Positions 9,394-18,172 of a DNA stretch of 64,000 nt are shown one piece after another. The first letter of the stretch is position 1. Each line of letters opens with the position of its first letter. A program made the position numbers and the translations under genes. The notes under the pieces were generated by a model. That model saw only the letters and a program-made list of their open reading frames with translations. It was not told where the DNA came from and ran no database searches. Origin of the DNA: Lacihabitans sp. LS3-19 (GTDB taxonomy: Bacteria; Bacteroidota; Bacteroidia; Cytophagales; Spirosomataceae); NCBI RefSeq assembly GCF_024343575.1, contig NZ_RJUA01000003.1:62001-126000 (forward strand). Direction: 5' to 3'.

Positions 9394-10689
9394 TCAATTC
9401 GCCAATCCAGCCTCTGAAACCAATATCAAAAGTGCAAGTTTTATGGCTAGTGCTCCACTTTCGTCGTTTAGGTACCATTCGTCTAATGCATGGGCATTCC
9501 CTGCCTTCCCACCTCTGCCAATCGTTATAGCTGGTACTCCCAAGGCAATCGGAATGTTTGAGTCTGTTGAGCCTCTTGTCAATGTTGGTTGGGCATTGAA
9601 ATAAGAAGTAACTGCGATAGCTTTTAAAATTAAAGGCAAGTTTTCGCCTAATTCACCAGACGGTCTCTCACCTATTTTCTCAATGTTTACTGTCAATTTA
9701 TCTCCCTTTTTTACAGTTTTATTGTAGTCTTCTAATGCTCTCTGCATTTGTTCTTTCATGATACTTTCTATGCCCAATAGCTTCTCGGGACTTACCGAAC
9801 GCATGTCTATCTCCATCCATGATTCAAATGGTATAGAGTTTACAGAAGTTCCGCCGCCAATTCTTCCAACATTATAGGACGTTTTTGGTCCATTCGCTAC
9901 ATAGGCTCCAGCTGCTTGGTCAAAATAATCGATGGCCTTTCCGATGGCATGATGCGGATTTGCCATTCCGAATGCACCCCAAGAGTGTCCACCTGGGCCA
10001 TTGAAAGTAACTTTATAGCGAAGTGAACCCAAAGCCATGTTGTTTATTCTGCCAATATCTCCTCCGTCAATGGCAATATAGGCGTCTATTTTTCGGTTGC
10101 CGTTTTTAAACAAATGCTTTACTCCTCTCAAATCTCCCAGACCTTCTTCACCTACAACTCCCACAAAAAGCACGTCTGCATTCGTGTTTATTTGAGCCGA
10201 TTTCATGGCTTTCATTATCGTAATTACCATACTCAAGCCCCTTGTGTCGTCGCCAATGCCAGGAGCATAAAGCGTATCTCCGTGCATTTTTACCTTTACA
10301 TCAGTTTCGATCGGGAATACTGTATCTAGGTGAGCTTCCAAAACCACCGTTTTGCCTTTTGTTTTACCTTTTCGTAAAGCTATAACATTGCCAACTTCGT
10401 CAATCCATATAGAATCCGCACCAGCAGATTTTACCATTTCCATAAATCTTTCCCCTCTTTTTTGTTCCATAAAAGGGGGTGCTGGAATTTCCGTAAGCTC
10501 AATCAAATCCTTCATGGTTTGTGGTTCCAAACTTTGGATTACATCAAAGGCTTTTTGGACTTTTTTACTGTTGGCTACTGTCTCTATTTCCTTTTTATAA
10601 GCTTCTTGAACTGTAACTTTCTTAACGTCTTGGGCTTTTAAAAAAATCGGAAATAGTAATAATAAGAAAAAAACAGGAAGGTTTTTCAT
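9394..10689 (-). CDS. Secreted M20-family metallopeptidase
   Basis: 431 aa with a signal peptide (MKNLPVFFLLLLFPIFLKAQ), so probably periplasmic. Metal-binding motifs of M20/M28-clan dizinc peptidases are in order: LEAHLDTVF (His and catalytic Asp), GIGDDTRG (bridging Asp), GVVGEEGLGD (general-base Glu and metal Glu), IDGGD, and a late His in GNAHALDEWY. A dimerisation-domain motif NGPGGHSWG sits in the middle. It resembles peptidase T/carboxypeptidase G2-like enzymes that trim small peptides; exact substrate unknown. TACATTTG on the minus strand (10728-10735) is a good -7 element 39 bp upstream of the start. The 52-bp repeat array begins just past its stop. Confidence 0.88.
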   Translation of the reverse strand: MKNLPVFFLLLLFPIFLKAQDVKKVTVQEAYKKEIETVANSKKVQKAFDVIQSLEPQTMKDLIELTEIPAPPFMEQKRGERFMEMVKSAGADSIWIDEVGNVIALRKGKTKGKTVVLEAHLDTVFPIETDVKVKMHGDTLYAPGIGDDTRGLSMVITIMKAMKSAQINTNADVLFVGVVGEEGLGDLRGVKHLFKNGNRKIDAYIAIDGGDIGRINNMALGSLRYKVTFNGPGGHSWGAFGMANPHHAIGKAIDYFDQAAGAYVANGPKTSYNVGRIGGGTSVNSIPFESWMEIDMRSVSPEKLLGIESIMKEQMQRALEDYNKTVKKGDKLTVNIEKIGERPSGELGENLPLILKAIAVTSYFNAQPTLTRGSTDSNIPIALGVPAITIGRGGKAGNAHALDEWYLNDESGALAIKLALLILVSEAGLAN

Positions 10690-10837
10690 GAATATATTAA
10701 AGGTAGAGGTTTGATAAAATGTAGCTTCAAATGTAAGGAATATTTTTTAAGATGCTATTTGTTGAAATTATAAATTTAATTTTTTTCAAAGAAACAATAA
10801 ATAATAATTGAACTATAGGACAATTTGAAATTCAGTG

Positions 10838-10845
10838 TATATTTG
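10838..10845 (+). promoter_or_regulatory. -7 element of the TonB-receptor pair
   Basis: TATATTTG fits TAnnTTTG and stands 34 bp before the TTG start of the small upstream gene. The -33 TTG is not evident. Confidence 0.4.
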
Positions 10846-10879
10846 CTCAATTAACAAGCCTAAAACTAAATAGAATGTT

Positions 10880-11431
10880 TTGAAATCTTCTTACAGAAAT
10901 AAAAGAAAACTAACCTACCTTCAGATTTTTTCTGTGTGGTTATTCTTGTCTGTTTTTTTGTTTAAAGGTTTACTTTCTCCCTTATTCTATTCTTTAGAAC
11001 TGACTTATATTCAATATGATGTTAAAGAAAATTTGCTAAAAAAAATCCCAGATTCGTCATTGATTAAAATCCATAAAACATCAGATTTTGATAAAAATGA
11101 GTTTGAGTTAAATGGAAAAATGTATGATGTTGTAAAATTTGAAATTTATGGGGATGAAAAGATTCTTTTTTGTTTTGAAGATGAGGCAGAAACTGACTTA
11201 AATTTGAAAATTAAAAAAGATTTGAACCTGTCATTAAAAGATCATCCATTTCAAAAAGACATTAGTTTAAAAATTCAAAATATAACGCAATCTGTTTTTT
11301 CTTTTGAGGCATTTCCACAGTTTGAATTAGCGTTTTTTTCTTTTTCAGATGGTTTTCCAATTGATTGGATAAATAGTTTTTCTTCAAGATTACTTTCAAT
11401 TTTAAGTCCTCCTCCCCAATTGGTTTTTTGA
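10880..11431 (+). CDS. Small membrane-anchored protein upstream of TonB receptor
   Basis: 183 aa, not recognised with certainty. A Lys/Arg-rich start is followed by one hydrophobic segment (~residues 13-38), then a soluble, Lys/Asp-rich domain, ending in SILSPPPQLVF. Start is TTG at 10880; the only nearby ATG (10875) hits a stop after two codons. Gene order (small single-TM protein ending in a Pro-Pro motif, then TonB-dependent receptor) resembles the HYC_CC_PP-type genes that precede metal or haem receptors in Bacteroidota, but the His and Cys motifs of that family are absent. Distance to the receptor is 102 bp, so co-transcription is plausible. Confidence 0.6.
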   Translation: MKSSYRNKRKLTYLQIFSVWLFLSVFLFKGLLSPLFYSLELTYIQYDVKENLLKKIPDSSLIKIHKTSDFDKNEFELNGKMYDVVKFEIYGDEKILFCFEDEAETDLNLKIKKDLNLSLKDHPFQKDISLKIQNITQSVFSFEAFPQFELAFFSFSDGFPIDWINSFSSRLLSILSPPPQLVF

Positions 11432-11533
11432 AATATTATTCTTTTTGGAATTCTTTTAAGGATTGATAATTAAATATTAATTATTTGATAATCAAAGCTT
11501 AAGGTTTCTTTATTTTATATTTTTAAATAAACA

Positions 11534-13708
11534 ATGATGAGAAAAGTTTTTACTTTCTTGTTGTTTTCTTGTTTGACTTATTATGCTCAAGCTCAGGAAG
11601 ACAGCACAAAAAAAATACTGTATTTAGACGAAATGGTGGTTTCGGCCAATAAATTTGAACAAGCCAGAAAAGAATCAGCCAATAAAATAGAATTGATTAC
11701 TTCTAAACAAATTGCTTTTCAAAACTCCCCCAATATGGCCAACCTTTTGGAACAATCTGGCAATGTTTTCGTGCAACGCTCTCAGGCAGGAGGTGGAAGC
11801 CCAGTTTTGAGAGGTTTTGAGGCGAATAGAGTTTTGATAGTAGTTGATGGTGTCAGGCTAAACAATGCCATATTTAGGGCGGGACATTTACAAAATGTAT
11901 TGAGAATAGACCAAAGTATGTTGGAAAGAGCCGAGGTGATTTTTGGGCCAAGCTCGGTCATGTACGGCAGCGACGCCTTGGGCGGTGTTATGCATTTTAG
12001 GTCTAAATCTGCGGCTTTTGATAGCAAATCTGCCAACGCCTACCTAAGATATTCTTCTGCTTTTGGTGAAAAAACGGGTCATGTAGATTTCAATTTAGGC
12101 AGCCAGAAAATCGCATCATTGACAAGTTTTACATTTTCTGATTTTGGAGATGTGATTCAAGGAAATAATAGACTTTCTAAATATCCTGATTTTGGCAAAA
12201 GATTGTTTTATTCTGAAAGGGTTAATAGTAAGGATGTTATGCAAGTTAATGATAAACCTAATGTTCAGGTTGGGAGCGGCTATCAACAGTATGATTTTTT
12301 AGAGAAATTGTCTTTTCAACAATCTGAAAACGTAAAGCATACTTTAAATATCCAATATTCTAATACCAGCAATGTACCTCGCTATGACAGACTTTCTGAA
12401 CTCAGAAACGGGCTGCCGAGAAATTCAGAATGGTATTATGGACCTGAAAAAAGAGCCATAATTGCTTACCAATTGGATTTGAAAAATACCCAGATTTATG
12501 ATCAAGCTTTTGTTTCAGTAGCTTTTCAATCGATAGTTGAGAGCCGTAATTCTCGGAACTTTAACAATGATAACAGAAAAGAACAAACCGAAAATGTTGG
12601 TGTTTTCTCTGTAAATGCTGATTTTCAAAAAAGAATAAAGTCCCAAAAAGTAAATTATGGTTTGGAGGTAGTTAACAATGATTTAAGTTCCACCGCAGTG
12701 TCTGTTAACATAGTTTCCGGTGCTACAAAAGCCGCTGATACTCGATATCCCGATGGCAAAAACAATATGAATTCATGGGCTTTGTATTTAACGGACCAGC
12801 TGATGTTTTCGAATAAACATTTCTTAAATGCAGGCTTAAGGTATAGTTCAAGCCGTTTGTCATCTGAGTTTATCGAAAAAACGTTTTTCCCTTTTCCATT
12901 TAATACCATCAAACAAAACAATGATGCTTTAACAGGTAACATAGGCTTGGTTTTAAATCTAAGTACAAAAACCAAGCTGAGTGTTTTAGGTTCATCGGGC
13001 TTTCGGACACCAAACATAGATGATCTTTCCAAAGTGTTTGAGTCGGTTTCGGGTTCTTTAATTGTCCCAAATCCAGATTTGAAACCAGAATATAGTTACA
13101 ATGCCGAGGTGACTTTAAGTCAAATGTTGAACGAAAACATTAGATTAGAAGGAACGATTTATAATACTTGGTTAAGGAATGTTATTGTGGTGGATAATTT
13201 CACCCTTAACGGACAAAGTCTTGTGGAATACGATGGCGAAATGAGTAAGGTTTTAGCATCGCAAAATAAAGACAAGGCTACAATAAATGGCTGGAATATC
13301 AATGTCTTTGCAAAAATTAGTGAGAATTTGAATTTTTCAAGCACACTAAATGGTACAAAAGGTAAAGCCAGTGATGGTATTCCACTGGATCATATTCCAC
13401 CTATTTTTGGACGAAGTGGCTTGAAATACAGCAAAGAAAAGGTAAATGTGGAGGTTTTTAGTCTTTACAATGGCTGGAAAAAAATCGAAGATTACAGCCC
13501 AAGCGGTGAAGACAACCAGCAATATGCCACGCCAGAGGGTATGCCATCTTGGTGGACTTTAAACCTTCGTACATCTTTTCAACTTCAAAAACACCTAAGT
13601 TTACAGTTGGCTTGCGAGAATATTTTAGACAAAAACTACCGCAATTTTGCTTCAGGAATCTCTTCAGCTGGTCGTAATTTTATGATTACTTTGCGAGGAG
13701 GTATTTAG
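11534..13708 (+). CDS. TonB-dependent outer-membrane receptor, haem-receptor-like
   Basis: 724 aa. Signal peptide (MMRKVFTFLLFSCLTYYAQAQ), a TonB-box-like stretch (LDEMVVSANKFE), then a plug domain with the typical GGGSPVLRGFEANRVLIVVD and GVRLNNAIFRAGHLQNVL, GPSSVMYGSDALGGVMHF. The remainder is a 22-strand barrel ending in ACENILDKNYRNFASGISSAGRNFMITLRGGI, with terminal beta-strand. The plug resembles haemoglobin/transferrin-type receptors (HmuR/HemR class), so haem or another iron/metal complex is the likeliest substrate, though no ligand can be read from the sequence. No CarboxypepD-like N-terminal domain, so it is not a SusC. A strong terminator follows. Confidence 0.87.
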   Translation: MMRKVFTFLLFSCLTYYAQAQEDSTKKILYLDEMVVSANKFEQARKESANKIELITSKQIAFQNSPNMANLLEQSGNVFVQRSQAGGGSPVLRGFEANRVLIVVDGVRLNNAIFRAGHLQNVLRIDQSMLERAEVIFGPSSVMYGSDALGGVMHFRSKSAAFDSKSANAYLRYSSAFGEKTGHVDFNLGSQKIASLTSFTFSDFGDVIQGNNRLSKYPDFGKRLFYSERVNSKDVMQVNDKPNVQVGSGYQQYDFLEKLSFQQSENVKHTLNIQYSNTSNVPRYDRLSELRNGLPRNSEWYYGPEKRAIIAYQLDLKNTQIYDQAFVSVAFQSIVESRNSRNFNNDNRKEQTENVGVFSVNADFQKRIKSQKVNYGLEVVNNDLSSTAVSVNIVSGATKAADTRYPDGKNNMNSWALYLTDQLMFSNKHFLNAGLRYSSSRLSSEFIEKTFFPFPFNTIKQNNDALTGNIGLVLNLSTKTKLSVLGSSGFRTPNIDDLSKVFESVSGSLIVPNPDLKPEYSYNAEVTLSQMLNENIRLEGTIYNTWLRNVIVVDNFTLNGQSLVEYDGEMSKVLASQNKDKATINGWNINVFAKISENLNFSSTLNGTKGKASDGIPLDHIPPIFGRSGLKYSKEKVNVEVFSLYNGWKKIEDYSPSGEDNQQYATPEGMPSWWTLNLRTSFQLQKHLSLQLACENILDKNYRNFASGISSAGRNFMITLRGGI

Positions 13709-13718
13709 AAGATTTGTT

Positions 13719-13763
13719 CACCCAAAATGTATTTTTTAAAGGCATTTTGGGTGATTTCTTTCT
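13719..13763 (+). terminator. Terminator after the TonB receptor
   Basis: Perfect 11-bp stem CACCCAAAATG / CATTTTGGGTG (13719-13729 and 13743-13753), followed by a T-rich run. Confidence 0.7.
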
Positions 13764-13847
13764 AAGATTATCTTTATATTCACTTTAACTTACTTCTACT
13801 TTTTTCTTTAAATTATTCATTTTTAATAATTTACCGTACTTCCTCTC

Positions 13848-13863
13848 TGTGATATATGTCATA
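13848..13863. promoter_or_regulatory. Crp/Fnr-like operator before the redox cluster
   Basis: TGTGA-TATATG-TCATA is one base from the Crp-class consensus TGTGA-N6-TCACA. Its centre (13855.5) lies ~42 bp before the transcription start predicted from TAACATTTG at 13884-13892, which is the spacing for class II activation. No Crp/Fnr gene is inside the window. Confidence 0.5.
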
Positions 13864-13960
13864 GTAGGCCAAGATTATTTTGGTAACATTTGTATTAAGC
13901 AAAAGATAGAAATTTTAATTATTAATTTCTATTATTCATCATAAATACAAATATTCTATC

Positions 13961-14629
13961 ATGGAAAAATCATTGTTTAAAATCACAATTTTTATAGCTT
14001 CATTTTTTTGGATTTCTAGTTGTTCTAAAGACCAAATTGTTGACCCTCAAACAAGTAGCTATAATCAAGCTCAAGTCACCCAACAAATCAGCAATTTACC
14101 CACAGAGACGATTTCAGAAGCTGAAAAAAGTGGCTTATTGTACATGAGAGAGGAGGAAAAACTCGCTAAAGATGTGTACGTAACGCTTTACAAAAAGTGG
14201 AATTTGAATGTGTTCAATAACATTTCTAGTAGTGAAGAAACACATACATCAGCGGTTTTGTCCTTACTTCAGAAATACAATATTCCTGATCCAGTAGTAA
14301 ATAATGCAGTCGGTGTTTTTGAAAATGTCACTTTGCAAAAATTATACACTGACTTGGTAACCCAAGGTTCTGTAAGTCTTTTGGAAGGTGTAAAAGTTGG
14401 AGCAACTATTGAAGACCTTGACATTAAAGACCTTGAAGAATATCTAAAAGATGTTGACAATCAAGATATTACTTATGTATATCAAAACCTTACCAAAGGA
14501 AGTAGAAATCACTTGAGGTCTTTTTATAGCCAAGTTTTAGCTCAAAACGGAACCTATGCGGCTCAGTTTATTACACAAAGTGAATTTGATGCAATCGTAA
14601 ACAGTGCCAGAGAAACTGGTAGCTGGTGA
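13961..14629 (+). CDS. DUF2202 ferritin-like lipoprotein
   Basis: 222 aa. The N-terminus is a lipoprotein signal with lipobox ISSC (Cys21), so it is anchored in a membrane facing the periplasm. The body is an all-helical DUF2202 domain with paired metal-ligand-like motifs: REEEKLAKDVY, SSEETHTSAV, IEDLDIKDLEEYL and SRNHLRSFY, as in ferritin-like diiron four-helix bundles. Role unproven; probably iron or oxygen/peroxide handling, consistent with the following peroxiredoxin and haem protein genes. First gene of the cluster behind the Crp/Fnr-like box; 34 bp to the peroxiredoxin start. Confidence 0.85.
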   Translation: MEKSLFKITIFIASFFWISSCSKDQIVDPQTSSYNQAQVTQQISNLPTETISEAEKSGLLYMREEEKLAKDVYVTLYKKWNLNVFNNISSSEETHTSAVLSLLQKYNIPDPVVNNAVGVFENVTLQKLYTDLVTQGSVSLLEGVKVGATIEDLDIKDLEEYLKDVDNQDITYVYQNLTKGSRNHLRSFYSQVLAQNGTYAAQFITQSEFDAIVNSARETGSW

Positions 14630-14663
14630 AATTATTAAGTATATAAACATAACAAGAACGATA

Positions 14664-15359
14664 ATGGAAAATGTAGTAGAAAATGTGGTTGCAATGCCAC
14701 GCATTGGAGATAAAGCTCCTGAATTTAAAGCGATTACAACACAAGGGAATTTAGATTTCCCGAAAGCATACGAAGGTAAATGGGTGATTTTATTTAGCCA
14801 TCCGGCAGATTTTACGCCAGTTTGTACCTCTGAGTTTATGACTTTCGCTAAAATGGAGCCTGAGTTTAACGCTCTCAATTGCGACTTAGTGGGTCTTTCT
14901 ATCGATGGTCTTTATAGCCACATTGCTTGGTTGAGAACTATCAAAGAAAAGATAGAATACAAGGACATGAAAAACATAGAAGTGAAGTTTCCGCTTATTG
15001 AAGACATCACCATGGAAATTGCTAAAAAGTACGGGATGATTCAGCCCGGCGAAAGCTCAACAAAGGCGGTCAGAGCAGTGTTTTTTATAGATCCAAAAGG
15101 TATTATTAGAGCGATTATTTACTATCCGCTTTCGTTGGGAAGAAACTTTGATGAGCTTAAGAGAGCCTTGATAGCTATGCAAACTGCAGACAAACACGAA
15201 ATAGCAACGCCAGCAGACTGGAGACCAGGCGATGCCGTTATTGTACCGCCAGCAGGATCGTGTGGGGTAGCCAAAGACCGCATGGAAGGCGATGAGGCTG
15301 ATATGAAGTGTTATGATTGGTTCTTCTGTACCAAAGAATTGCCTTTAGATAAAGTTTAA
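14664..15359 (+). CDS. Peroxiredoxin, Prx6/archaeal thioredoxin-peroxidase type
   Basis: 231 aa from ATG 14664; the same frame is open 60 bases further upstream but that part overlaps the DUF2202 gene. Peroxidatic Cys54 sits in DFTPVCTSEF, followed by the Prx6 catalytic Arg region and the C-terminal extension typical of this subfamily. Two more Cys near the C-terminus (C216 and C222, KCYDWFFC) match the C-X5-C arrangement of archaeal peroxiredoxins with a resolving Cys, so it may work as 2-Cys enzyme. It reduces H2O2 and alkyl peroxides in the cytoplasm. No signal peptide. Second gene of the redox cluster. Confidence 0.92.
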   Translation: MENVVENVVAMPRIGDKAPEFKAITTQGNLDFPKAYEGKWVILFSHPADFTPVCTSEFMTFAKMEPEFNALNCDLVGLSIDGLYSHIAWLRTIKEKIEYKDMKNIEVKFPLIEDITMEIAKKYGMIQPGESSTKAVRAVFFIDPKGIIRAIIYYPLSLGRNFDELKRALIAMQTADKHEIATPADWRPGDAVIVPPAGSCGVAKDRMEGDEADMKCYDWFFCTKELPLDKV

Positions 15360-15375
15360 AAAAAAATATTTTGCT

Positions 15376-15963
15376 ATGAGAAAGATTAATATTGGCTTGG
15401 TGGGAATAGTATTGGTAGCTATGGTAGGCCTGAATTGTGTAAATACCAAGGTCAGTTCAAACTCAGACGAGCAGTATTATTTAGACTTAGGCAAAAATAT
15501 TTCATCGACTACGCAGGCGGTTTTAGGTAAAAATCTAATGAATGCGATGGCAAAAGGTGGGCCAGAATATGCTTTGGAATTTTGTAATTCTAAAGCATAT
15601 CCACTCACTGATAGTATGGCTTTGGTACATAAAACTTCTATAAAAAGAGTAAGCGATAAAGCCAGAAACCCTCTTAATCAGGCAAATAGATTAGAGAAGT
15701 CCATTATTGTTTCTGTAAAAGAGCAATTGAAAAATGGTGAATCTCCTAAATCTGAAATAAGAGAAGTAAAAGGAAAAATGGTGGCTTATTATCCAATAGT
15801 AACCAATGCCATGTGCTTGCAATGCCACGGAAAAGTAAACCAAACAGTACAACAAAAAACGTTCGATAAAATCAATGACTATTATCCAAAAGACCAGGCA
15901 TTGGGTTACGATGTGAATCAATTGCGAGGGCTTTGGGTGGTGGAAATGCAAAAAACAAAATAA
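15376..15963 (+). CDS. DUF3365 (Tll0287-like) c-type haem lipoprotein
   Basis: 195 aa with a lipoprotein signal (lipobox GLNC, Cys21). The domain has the DUF3365 features: ALEFCNSKAYPL, a conserved SIKRVSDKARNPLNQAN segment, and one c-type haem motif CLQCH (147-151). It is a periplasmic membrane-anchored monohaem cytochrome, likely a redox or gas sensor-like module or an electron donor; Tll0287 of cyanobacteria is the structural reference. Its TAA overlaps the ATG of the next gene by one base, so the two are translationally coupled. Confidence 0.88.
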   Translation: MRKINIGLVGIVLVAMVGLNCVNTKVSSNSDEQYYLDLGKNISSTTQAVLGKNLMNAMAKGGPEYALEFCNSKAYPLTDSMALVHKTSIKRVSDKARNPLNQANRLEKSIIVSVKEQLKNGESPKSEIREVKGKMVAYYPIVTNAMCLQCHGKVNQTVQQKTFDKINDYYPKDQALGYDVNQLRGLWVVEMQKTK

Positions 15964-16250
15964 TGAATATCAAAGAATTGCACACAGAACAAAAAGCCGT
16001 TTCGGCTGTATCACTTTTTAAAAGTGAAAATGGCATTGCAAATGCCATTCAGATTCAGAAAAATGAAACCTTAAAAGAGCATATTACTAAAATACCTGCA
16101 CTACTCCTTTGTGTTGAAGGTGAAGTAGTTTTTGAAAATGAAAAAGGAGAAAAGCAAACCTTATTATCTGGTGATTATGTAAATATTGAACCAAACGTAA
16201 AGCACTGGGTAGTTGCAAACGAAACCAGTCAATTAGTCTTAATCAAATAA
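15963..16250 (+). CDS. Small cupin-domain protein
   Basis: 95 aa from ATG 15963 (overlapping the preceding stop: TAATG). A single cupin barrel: EHITKIPALLLCVEGEVVFENEKGEKQTLLSGDYVNIEPNVKHWV shows the G-rich motif 1 and the motif 2 PxxxxH pattern with His retained; motif 1 has only one His (EHI). It may bind a metal weakly or be a small-molecule-binding relative. Cytoplasmic. Function unknown; position between a haem lipoprotein and an SQR-like enzyme points to the same redox programme. Confidence 0.8.
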   Translation: MNIKELHTEQKAVSAVSLFKSENGIANAIQIQKNETLKEHITKIPALLLCVEGEVVFENEKGEKQTLLSGDYVNIEPNVKHWVVANETSQLVLIK

Positions 16251-16272
16251 TCAATTTTAAATATATAAAACA

Positions 16273-16692
16273 ATGAAAAACAGTATCTTAACAATCGCAT
16301 TCGCTTTAATTGCTTTGGTATCTTTTGCACAAAAAGGACAAGGCTGGGCGGATTTAGAAAACATGAAAACGGTGATGAAGCAGACCTTCCCGCCGATGAT
16401 GAAAAACAACGACTTGACAGCCGCAAAACAAAATGCCGCTGAATTGTACGACAAAGCTTTAGCACTCCAAAATGGCACAAAACCAAGAGCTTTTAGAAGT
16501 GCAGCTATGGCCGAAAAATTTGCTGCCATAACTGCCAATGCAAAAGAAATGAAAGACTTAGTAGCTGCCAAAGCTTCTGATGAGGACATCAAAAGTAGTT
16601 TGGTGACTTTTCACGCGGCTTTTGCTGAAATAGCCCACCATAAAAAAGCGGGCATGGGACATGGTCAGGGTAATGGAATGGGTAAAATGTAA
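16273..16692 (+). CDS. Secreted helical protein, His/Met-rich tail
   Basis: 139 aa with a clean signal peptide (MKNSILTIAFALIALVSFAQ). The mature part is all-helical and resembles a four-helix cytochrome-c'-like bundle (MKTVMKQTFPPMMKNNDLTAAKQNA, SLVTFHAAFAEIAHHKKAG), but no CXXCH haem site exists. The last 20 residues are rich in His, Gly and Met (HHKKAGMGHGQGNGMGKM), a plausible metal-binding tail. Family not identified. It lies six bases before the SQR-like gene. Confidence 0.75.
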   Translation: MKNSILTIAFALIALVSFAQKGQGWADLENMKTVMKQTFPPMMKNNDLTAAKQNAAELYDKALALQNGTKPRAFRSAAMAEKFAAITANAKEMKDLVAAKASDEDIKSSLVTFHAAFAEIAHHKKAGMGHGQGNGMGKM

Positions 16693-16697
16693 AAATC

Positions 16698-18158
16698 ATG
16701 GCAAAAATAGTGATTCTTGGTGCAGGCATAGCCGGTCATGTGGCTGCTGCCCATCTTCGTAGAAAACTCTCAAAAGAACATGAAGTATTGGTAGTTTCGC
16801 CTAACAGAAATTACCAATGGGTGCCATCCAATATTTGGGTGGGCATAGGCCGGATGAAGTCAAAGTCGGTTATTTTTCCTCTTGAACCCTTATATAAAAA
16901 GAAAGGCATTGGCTACAAACAAGCCAAAGTTGTGTCTTTTCATCCTGAAGGAGACGCCACAGAATCGAAAGGTTTTGTGAATGTAGAATATGTTTTTGGA
17001 GAAAAATTGGGTATACAGGAAAAAGTAAATTACGATTTTTTAATCAATGCCACTGGCCCAAAACTTGCTTTTGATATGACAGAAGGTATGTCGCCAGGTA
17101 CCAACAAAGCCTTTTCGGTTTGTACCTACGACCACGCCGAGCATGCTTGGGCTGGCCTTAAACTATTGATAGATAGGGTGAAAACTACTGGTGATCATGT
17201 AAAAATTCTAATCGGAACGGGTCATCCAAAAGCAACCTGCCAAGGTGCTGCATTTGAGTATATTCTGAATGTAGAAAAAGAGTTGGTAAAGTATGGCGTC
17301 CGAGACAAAGCTGATGTGACCTGGATTTCTAACGAAAATGAACTGGGAGATTTCGGCATGGACGGTATGTTGCTGGATTACGGCGGCCGAACCATGAAAT
17401 CGAGCGAAATGGTGGAAATGGTTTTTGCAGACCGAGGCATCAAATGGATTTTAGGTGCAGGTGTTTCGAAAATCGAGGATGGGCTTGTACATTACGAAAA
17501 CCTCGAAGGCGAATACAAAACCGAAACTTACGATTTCGCTATGTTGATTCCGGCTTTTTCAGGGCATGGTTTTAAGGCTTATGACAAAGCAGGGGAGGAC
17601 ATAACGCCGAAACTTTTCAAAGGTTTTATGATAGTAGATGCCGATTATACACCAAAACCTTATGAACAATGGAGTGTGCAAGACTGGCCAGAAACGTATC
17701 AAAATCCAAATTACGCCAATATTTTTGCTCCTGGAATAGCCTTTGCACCACCTCATACCATCTCAAAACCAAGAAAAAGTCCGAATGGAACAGAAATCTT
17801 TCCATCACCACCACGGACGGGAATGCCTTCTGGAATCACTGCCAAGTTGGTTGCTGACAATATCATTGACACCATAAAAAGCGGTAAAATGAGTTTGCAT
17901 CACAAAGGTTCTATGGGAAACATGGGAGCGGCATGTATAGCTTCGGCGGGTTTTGGAATGACTGAAGGAAGCGGTATTAGTATCACCACTTATCCCATTG
18001 TGCCAGATTATAAAAAATACAGCACTACACAAGGGCGAGATATTAAAAAAACCTTTGGCGACATGGGTCTTGCTGGTCACTGGCTTAAACTAACGCTTCA
18101 TTATGCATTTATTTATAAAGCTAAAATGCTTCCATTTTGGTGGTTAATTCCAGAATAA
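16698..18158 (+). CDS. FAD-dependent oxidoreductase, sulfide:quinone-reductase-like
   Basis: 486 aa. N-terminal dinucleotide-binding fold ILGAGIAGHVAAAHL, then the pattern NYQWVPSNIWVGIG and FLINATGPKLAFDM of the SQR/NDH-2 group. A Cys in GHPKATCQGAAFEY and others (VCTYDHAEHAW, GAACIASAGFG) suit a sulfide-oxidising disulfide, but I cannot confirm the complete three-Cys set. The C-terminal segment HWLKLTLHYAFIYKAKMLPFWWLIPE is an amphipathic/membrane-docking tail. It would reduce quinone at the inner face of the membrane, feeding electrons to the cytochrome bd encoded two genes downstream. Large relative to classical SQR. Confidence 0.82.
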   Translation: MAKIVILGAGIAGHVAAAHLRRKLSKEHEVLVVSPNRNYQWVPSNIWVGIGRMKSKSVIFPLEPLYKKKGIGYKQAKVVSFHPEGDATESKGFVNVEYVFGEKLGIQEKVNYDFLINATGPKLAFDMTEGMSPGTNKAFSVCTYDHAEHAWAGLKLLIDRVKTTGDHVKILIGTGHPKATCQGAAFEYILNVEKELVKYGVRDKADVTWISNENELGDFGMDGMLLDYGGRTMKSSEMVEMVFADRGIKWILGAGVSKIEDGLVHYENLEGEYKTETYDFAMLIPAFSGHGFKAYDKAGEDITPKLFKGFMIVDADYTPKPYEQWSVQDWPETYQNPNYANIFAPGIAFAPPHTISKPRKSPNGTEIFPSPPRTGMPSGITAKLVADNIIDTIKSGKMSLHHKGSMGNMGAACIASAGFGMTEGSGISITTYPIVPDYKKYSTTQGRDIKKTFGDMGLAGHWLKLTLHYAFIYKAKMLPFWWLIPE

Positions 18159-18172
18159 AAACAAAAAATATC

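Noticed and set aside
10875-10883. ATG start of the 183-aa protein
   Set aside because: ATG-TTT-TGA ends at once; the TTG at 10880 is in the long frame.
14604-14663. N-terminal extension of the peroxiredoxin
   Set aside because: Overlaps the DUF2202 gene; family members start at the MENVVENV-like region.
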